Positions 35,673 through 38,152 of a stretch of DNA of 38,152 bases are shown here, piece after piece. Origin of the DNA: an uncultured Rubrobacteraceae bacterium. Its GTDB lineage: Bacteria; Actinomycetota; Rubrobacteria; Rubrobacterales; Rubrobacteraceae. Within the stretch, counting starts at the first letter, position 1. The number at the start of each line of letters is the position of its first letter. Both the position numbers and the translations under genes were made by a program. The stretch is from positions 1 through 38,152 of the forward strand of contig CADCVH010000045.1 of the NCBI GenBank assembly GCA_902806085.1, given 5' to 3'. The notes beneath the pieces were generated by a model. It made no database searches and was not told the DNA's origin. It was given only the letters and a program-made list of their open reading frames with translations.

Positions 35673-35864
35673 AGTCCTCGACAAGTCCCCTACCCTCATA
35701 ACTACCGCCCTGGGCTTCGTCGTCGCTTCGCCTGGAACACCGCCATCCAGGACCCATTCGACGAGATCTTCGGCCGGGCCGGAGGCGAGCTTGCGGGCCA
35801 GTCCTTCTACGCGATCCTGGTAACCGTCGTCGTCATCCTCGCCACCGAACGCGCGAAAGACTAG
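35659..35864 (+). pseudogene. DUF5654 small membrane protein, frameshifted
   Basis: From TTG 35659 the frame reads LLTAEVLDKSPTLITTALGFVVA. The family then expects LAWNTAIQ, and that continuation (WNTAIQDPFDEIFG, ending FYAILVTVVVILATERAKD) is present in another frame up to the stop at 35862-35864. Inserting one base near 35730 (GCT-TCGCC where GCTCTCGCC would fit) restores a 68-residue DUF5654-like protein. Either the gene is broken by a single-base deletion or there is a sequencing error. DUF5654 proteins are short membrane proteins of unknown function. The start overlaps the previous gene's stop. Confidence 0.7.
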
Positions 35865-35913
35865 ACCGGATCAGCGCCGGGACGGAAATGTGGCCGGCGG
35901 CCGTGGGGTTGTA

Positions 35914-35934
35914 GGACGCTTCGCCGAAGCGTCC
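35914..35934. terminator. 10-bp hairpin between convergent genes
   Basis: GGACGCTTCG and CGAAGCGTCC form a near-perfect stem directly next to the stop of the minus-strand nuclease-like gene. No T-run is seen on either strand, so its role as terminator is uncertain. Confidence 0.5.
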
Positions 35935-36435
35935 CTACTTGAAATCTTCCGGGGAGACGCGGTTCATCCAGTCTTTGAACTTGTCCACGACCTCGTCTTC
36001 CGGGGCCTCTTCCATCGCCTCCTCGAACTCGACGCCCGCCTCCTGTATGACCTCGTCGGAGGCGAAGATCTCGGCCCCAGAGCGGATCGCCAACGCTATG
36101 GCGTCGGAGGGACGAGAATCCACCTCGACGGTCTTGCCGTCGAGGTCGAGCCTGATGGTGGCGAAGAAGGTCTGGTCTCTCAAGGCCGTCACCGTGATGC
36201 GCTCCATAGAGGCGCCGAGTTCGTTGACGAGGTTCAGGGCCAGGTCGTGGGTGAGGGGTCTGACGAACTCCTGGTTCTGGAGCTTCATGAGGATCGAACG
36301 CGCTTCGGGTTGGCCGATCCAGATGGGCAGATAGCGGTTTTCGTCCTCGACCTTGAGGATGACGATCGGGCTGGAGGAAAAGAGGTCCATGTTCATGCCG
36401 TAGATGGACATCTTGGTGAAGCCGTCGGCGCTCAC
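35935..36435 (-). CDS. bifunctional nuclease family protein (BFN / DUF151)
   Basis: The 166-residue protein is a member of the DUF151/BFN family: the conserved PIVILKVEDENRYLPIWIGQPEARSILMKLQ (about residues 23-53), then RPLTHDLALNLVNELGASMERITVTALRDQTFFATI, and the family hallmark DSRPSDAIALAIRSGAEIFASDEVI (about 106-130). Plant relatives degrade both RNA and DNA; the bacterial role is unproven. The C-terminal part resembles a UVR-like helical tail (acidic). GTG at 36435 has GAGAGGAG 10 nt upstream. The 5' leader contains a 7-bp hairpin (36457-36473). The promoter is identified further upstream. Confidence 0.9.
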   Translation of the reverse strand: MSADGFTKMSIYGMNMDLFSSSPIVILKVEDENRYLPIWIGQPEARSILMKLQNQEFVRPLTHDLALNLVNELGASMERITVTALRDQTFFATIRLDLDGKTVEVDSRPSDAIALAIRSGAEIFASDEVIQEAGVEFEEAMEEAPEDEVVDKFKDWMNRVSPEDFK

Positions 36436-36494
36436 TGGCTATACGCTCCTCTCACTCCGCGAATCTTTCGCGGCGGATGTTCCGAGTCTGGCCG

Positions 36495-36523
36495 ATTTTA
36501 CTTCCCGCCCCCCGGACCTGCAA
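36495..36523 (-). promoter_or_regulatory. sigma70-type promoter of the BFN gene
   Basis: On the minus strand TTGCAG (36523-36518), 17-nt spacer and TAAAAT (36500-36495). It is divergent from, and just 5 bases from, the tRNA promoter. Confidence 0.65.
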
Positions 36524-36528
36524 TCGGG

Positions 36529-36557
36529 TTGTCAGGGGCATGGGCGTGTTGTACATT
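36529..36557 (+). promoter_or_regulatory. promoter of tRNA-Ile
   Basis: TTGTCA (36529-36534), 17-nt spacer, TACATT (36552-36557), placing transcription start about 30 nt before the mature tRNA. Confidence 0.65.
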
Positions 36558-36593
36558 ATCCTGGCGTCGCGCGTCTGTCGCGTCGATTACTCC

Positions 36594-36670
<77 letters not shown>

Positions 36671-36711
36671 ACGGAACCCTTTTACCTACGCGGAAAGGGC
36701 CGAAAGTGAGC

Positions 36712-36741
36712 AGAGGGCCGGGATTCGTCCCGGCCCTCTTT
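36712..36741. terminator. 12-bp TTCG-loop terminator behind tRNA-Ile
   Basis: AGAGGGCCGGGA (36712-36723) pairs perfectly with TCCCGGCCCTCT (36728-36739) around TTCG, followed by TT. It sits between the convergent tRNA and integrase genes and may serve both. Confidence 0.85.
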
Positions 36742-36771
36742 GACACCAACCCGACACCAACGGGGCCTACG

Positions 36772-37932
36772 TCAGGTGATCGCATCCTCCACGGGCAAGA
36801 GCGCGTGGTGCATGGCACGGGCGGTCTGGTCGCCCATGCTGGGCATCACGTGGGAGTAGGTGTCGAGCGTTATCGCGATGGTCGCGTGCCCGAGTAGCTC
36901 CTGGACGAATTTGGGGTGCGTCCCCTGGGTCAGGAGCAGCGTCGCGCAGGTATGCCTGAGGTCGTGGAACCGGATGTGGGGCAGCCGGGCCTTCCTCAAC
37001 AGGGGCGCGAGGCTCCGCTTGCGCAGGTTGGACGGGTTGATCGGGCCGCCGGTGTCTGTGGCGAAGAGCAGCCCTTGGTCTTGGTAGCGGTCGCCCAAGA
37101 CCTCGATCTCCCGCAGCTGGCGCTCCAGGTGTGCCTTGAGCGCCCCCGCGGCCCGCGGCGTCAGGCGGATGGAGCGCCGGCTCTTCTTCGTCTTGGGCTC
37201 TCCTAAGGCGACGCGCCCGCCGATCCTGGTGAGCGTGCGCCCGACGCTGACGGTGGCGTTCTCCGGGTCCTCCAGGTCCAGGTCCGACCACTTCAACGCC
37301 AGCAGTTCTCCCTGCCGCATGCCGGTGGTCACAGCGAGGACGTACAGGGCCTCGAACCTCTCCCCGCCTGCGGCATCGAGGAGCCTGCGTGCCTCGGCAG
37401 GGGAGAGGGGGCGCATCTCCTTGGGCGCCGGCCGCGGAGGTTCTACTGCCTCCGCGACGTTTCGGGGAACCATGTGCCAGACCACGGCGCGGGCGAGCGC
37501 CTTGTGCAGGATGGCGTGCATCTTGTGCACCGTCGAGGCGCTGAGCCCTGAGTCGAGCCGGTCGCGGTAGAAGTGCTGCACGTGCGCGGCCGAGAGCTTC
37601 TTCAGCTTAATCCTGCCGAGGACGGGCGACAAGTGGTTCCGGATGAGGTTCGCGTCCCGGTCGTAGGTGCTCCGCCGCACCGAACCCCGCACGGTCCCTT
37701 TGAGCCAGGCGTCCAGGTACTCGCGAACTGTCATGTTCTCGTCGTCGTAGTCGATCCCCTCGATGCGGTCTGAGAGCACCTTGGCAAGCTTGTCGGCGGC
37801 CTCCTTGCGAGTCTTGCCGTAGACGTGCCTGCGCTTCGGTCCCTTCGCGGTGTGCACCGTGTACCGGGCCATCCAGCGGCCGTCCTTCCGTTTCGTTATC
37901 GACCCCTCGCCGTTGCCACGCTTCCTCGCCAA
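36772..37932 (-). CDS. tyrosine-type site-specific integrase
   Basis: The 386-residue phage-type integrase starts with an AP2-like arm-binding domain (GNGEGSITKRKDGRWMARYTVHTAKGPKRRHVYGKTRKEA). The core-binding SAM-like domain follows (TVREYLDAWLKGTVRGSVRRSTYDRDANLIRNHLSPVLGRI). The catalytic domain carries Arg (TTGMRQGELLAL, about residue 205), Lys (EPKTKKSRRSIRL), His-x-x-Arg (HDLRHTCATLLL, about 322-325), His (LGHATIAITLDTYSHV) and the nucleophile Tyr (about 359). All six are present, so it should be active. TTG at 37932 has GAGGAG about 8 nt upstream. It lies 3'-end-on to tRNA-Ile. Confidence 0.95.
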   Translation of the reverse strand: MARKRGNGEGSITKRKDGRWMARYTVHTAKGPKRRHVYGKTRKEAADKLAKVLSDRIEGIDYDDENMTVREYLDAWLKGTVRGSVRRSTYDRDANLIRNHLSPVLGRIKLKKLSAAHVQHFYRDRLDSGLSASTVHKMHAILHKALARAVVWHMVPRNVAEAVEPPRPAPKEMRPLSPAEARRLLDAAGGERFEALYVLAVTTGMRQGELLALKWSDLDLEDPENATVSVGRTLTRIGGRVALGEPKTKKSRRSIRLTPRAAGALKAHLERQLREIEVLGDRYQDQGLLFATDTGGPINPSNLRKRSLAPLLRKARLPHIRFHDLRHTCATLLLTQGTHPKFVQELLGHATIAITLDTYSHVMPSMGDQTARAMHHALLPVEDAIT

Positions 37933-37970
37933 CCTCGCTCCTCCTCATTCCGCGGATGCTTGAGGGTGCC

Positions 37971-37976
37971 ATTGTA
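37971..37976 (-). promoter_or_regulatory. -10 box TACAAT upstream of the integrase
   Basis: TACAAT on the minus strand lies about 40 nt before the TTG at 37932. A good -35 at the right distance is missing, so activation or another factor may be needed. Confidence 0.4.
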
Positions 37977-38004
37977 GCATTGTCGGCGTTGTATCACTAT
38001 TGTT

Positions 38005-38023
38005 TTTATATCTATTTATATCT
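38005..38023. repeat. two 9-bp direct repeats spaced by one helical turn in an AT-rich tract
   Basis: tttatatct occurs at 38005-38013 and 38015-38023, a period of 10 bp, in the AT-rich stretch between the integrase and the next gene. It could be an arm-type integrase/excisionase site or a regulator site (inference). Confidence 0.5.
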
Positions 38024-38078
38024 TTAAGGCAGTAATACTACTATCTTCCGGCATAATCACTCTTAGACAACGTAGGGA

Positions 38079-38107
38079 GCCCCGGCGGTGTTGGCTCACC
38101 CCGGGGC
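38079..38107. other. inverted repeat in the leader of the last gene
   Basis: GCCCCGG (38079-38085) and CCGGGGC (38101-38107) can form a 7-bp stem with a 15-nt loop, ending 10 nt before the AAGGAG ribosome site of the following gene. It may be a leader hairpin or a terminator for leftward transcription. Confidence 0.4.
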
Positions 38108-38128
38108 GCGGCCCATAAGGAGATGCTT

Positions 38129-38152
38129 ATGGACGAAAAGAGTGTAACCCGT
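38129..38152 (+). CDS. 5' end of an element gene, cut by the window edge
   Basis: ATG at 38129 with AAGGAG (38117-38122) 6 nt upstream starts MDEKSVTR and runs to the end of the window. Divergent position next to an integrase suggests an excisionase or small helix-turn-helix regulator, but 8 residues cannot show this. Confidence 0.5.

Noticed and set aside
38079-38107. CRISPR or origin-like repeats anywhere, including the right end
   Set aside because: No regularly spaced repeat array was found; the inverted repeat here is a single hairpin.

Overview
The window is a high-GC bacterial chromosome segment. Gene content points to an actinobacterium of the Rubrobacter type. The reasons are a stand-alone 2-oxoglutarate dehydrogenase E1 next to its E2, a biotin-dependent acyl-CoA carboxylase with a small epsilon-like subunit, a large NAD-dependent glutamate dehydrogenase, DUF3052 and DUF2256 proteins, an ArsN1-like acetyltransferase, and several promoters whose -10 box lies only 6-9 nt before a start codon (leaderless style). 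The assignment rests on reading the proteins, not on a database search.

Layout. 1-3636: a DUF255/YyaL thioredoxin-fold protein (5' end outside the window), a small membrane protein, and a DsbA-like plus VKOR-like pair for disulfide formation. 3871-7050 (minus): acetamidase/formamidase, a PLP-dependent trans-sulfuration enzyme and an HxlR-family regulator. 7160-13011 (plus): an SigA-like sigma factor, a TPR protein, and the E1 and E2 subunits of 2-oxoglutarate dehydrogenase, closed by a clear terminator. 13061-13714 (minus): a FitAB/VapBC-type toxin-antitoxin pair with a palindromic operator. 13832-15272: OsmC plus MeaB. 15451-18182: DUF2256, an acetyltransferase, a decayed chimeric response regulator, an isoprenylcysteine-methyltransferase-like membrane protein and an M15-like lipoprotein. 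18209-23056 (minus): NAD-glutamate dehydrogenase. 23472-24024: HicAB. 24054-26074: an M20 peptidase and an SDR. 26159-29327: a dedicated ECF transporter (S, A, A', T). 29391-29816 (minus): DUF3052. 30141-35672: an acyl-CoA carboxylase operon carrying, in its tail, what looks like a catalytically dead RtcB RNA-ligase relative. 35659-36435: a frameshifted DUF5654 remnant and a bifunctional-nuclease (DUF151) protein. 36594-38152: tRNA-Ile(GAT) with a tyrosine integrase directly behind it, the left end of an integrated element that runs out of the window.

Functional threads. Central carbon and nitrogen metabolism is represented by 2-oxoglutarate dehydrogenase, NAD-glutamate dehydrogenase (both act on 2-oxoglutarate), acyl-CoA carboxylase and MeaB (propionyl/methylmalonyl-CoA metabolism). 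The most unusual items are: the pseudo-RtcB inside the carboxylase operon; the ECF ATPase pair, whose defects fall on the same one of the two predicted ATP sites; the fully overlapping divergent promoters of the HxlR regulator and the sigma factor, framed by an inverted repeat; and the fused, frame-broken response regulator.
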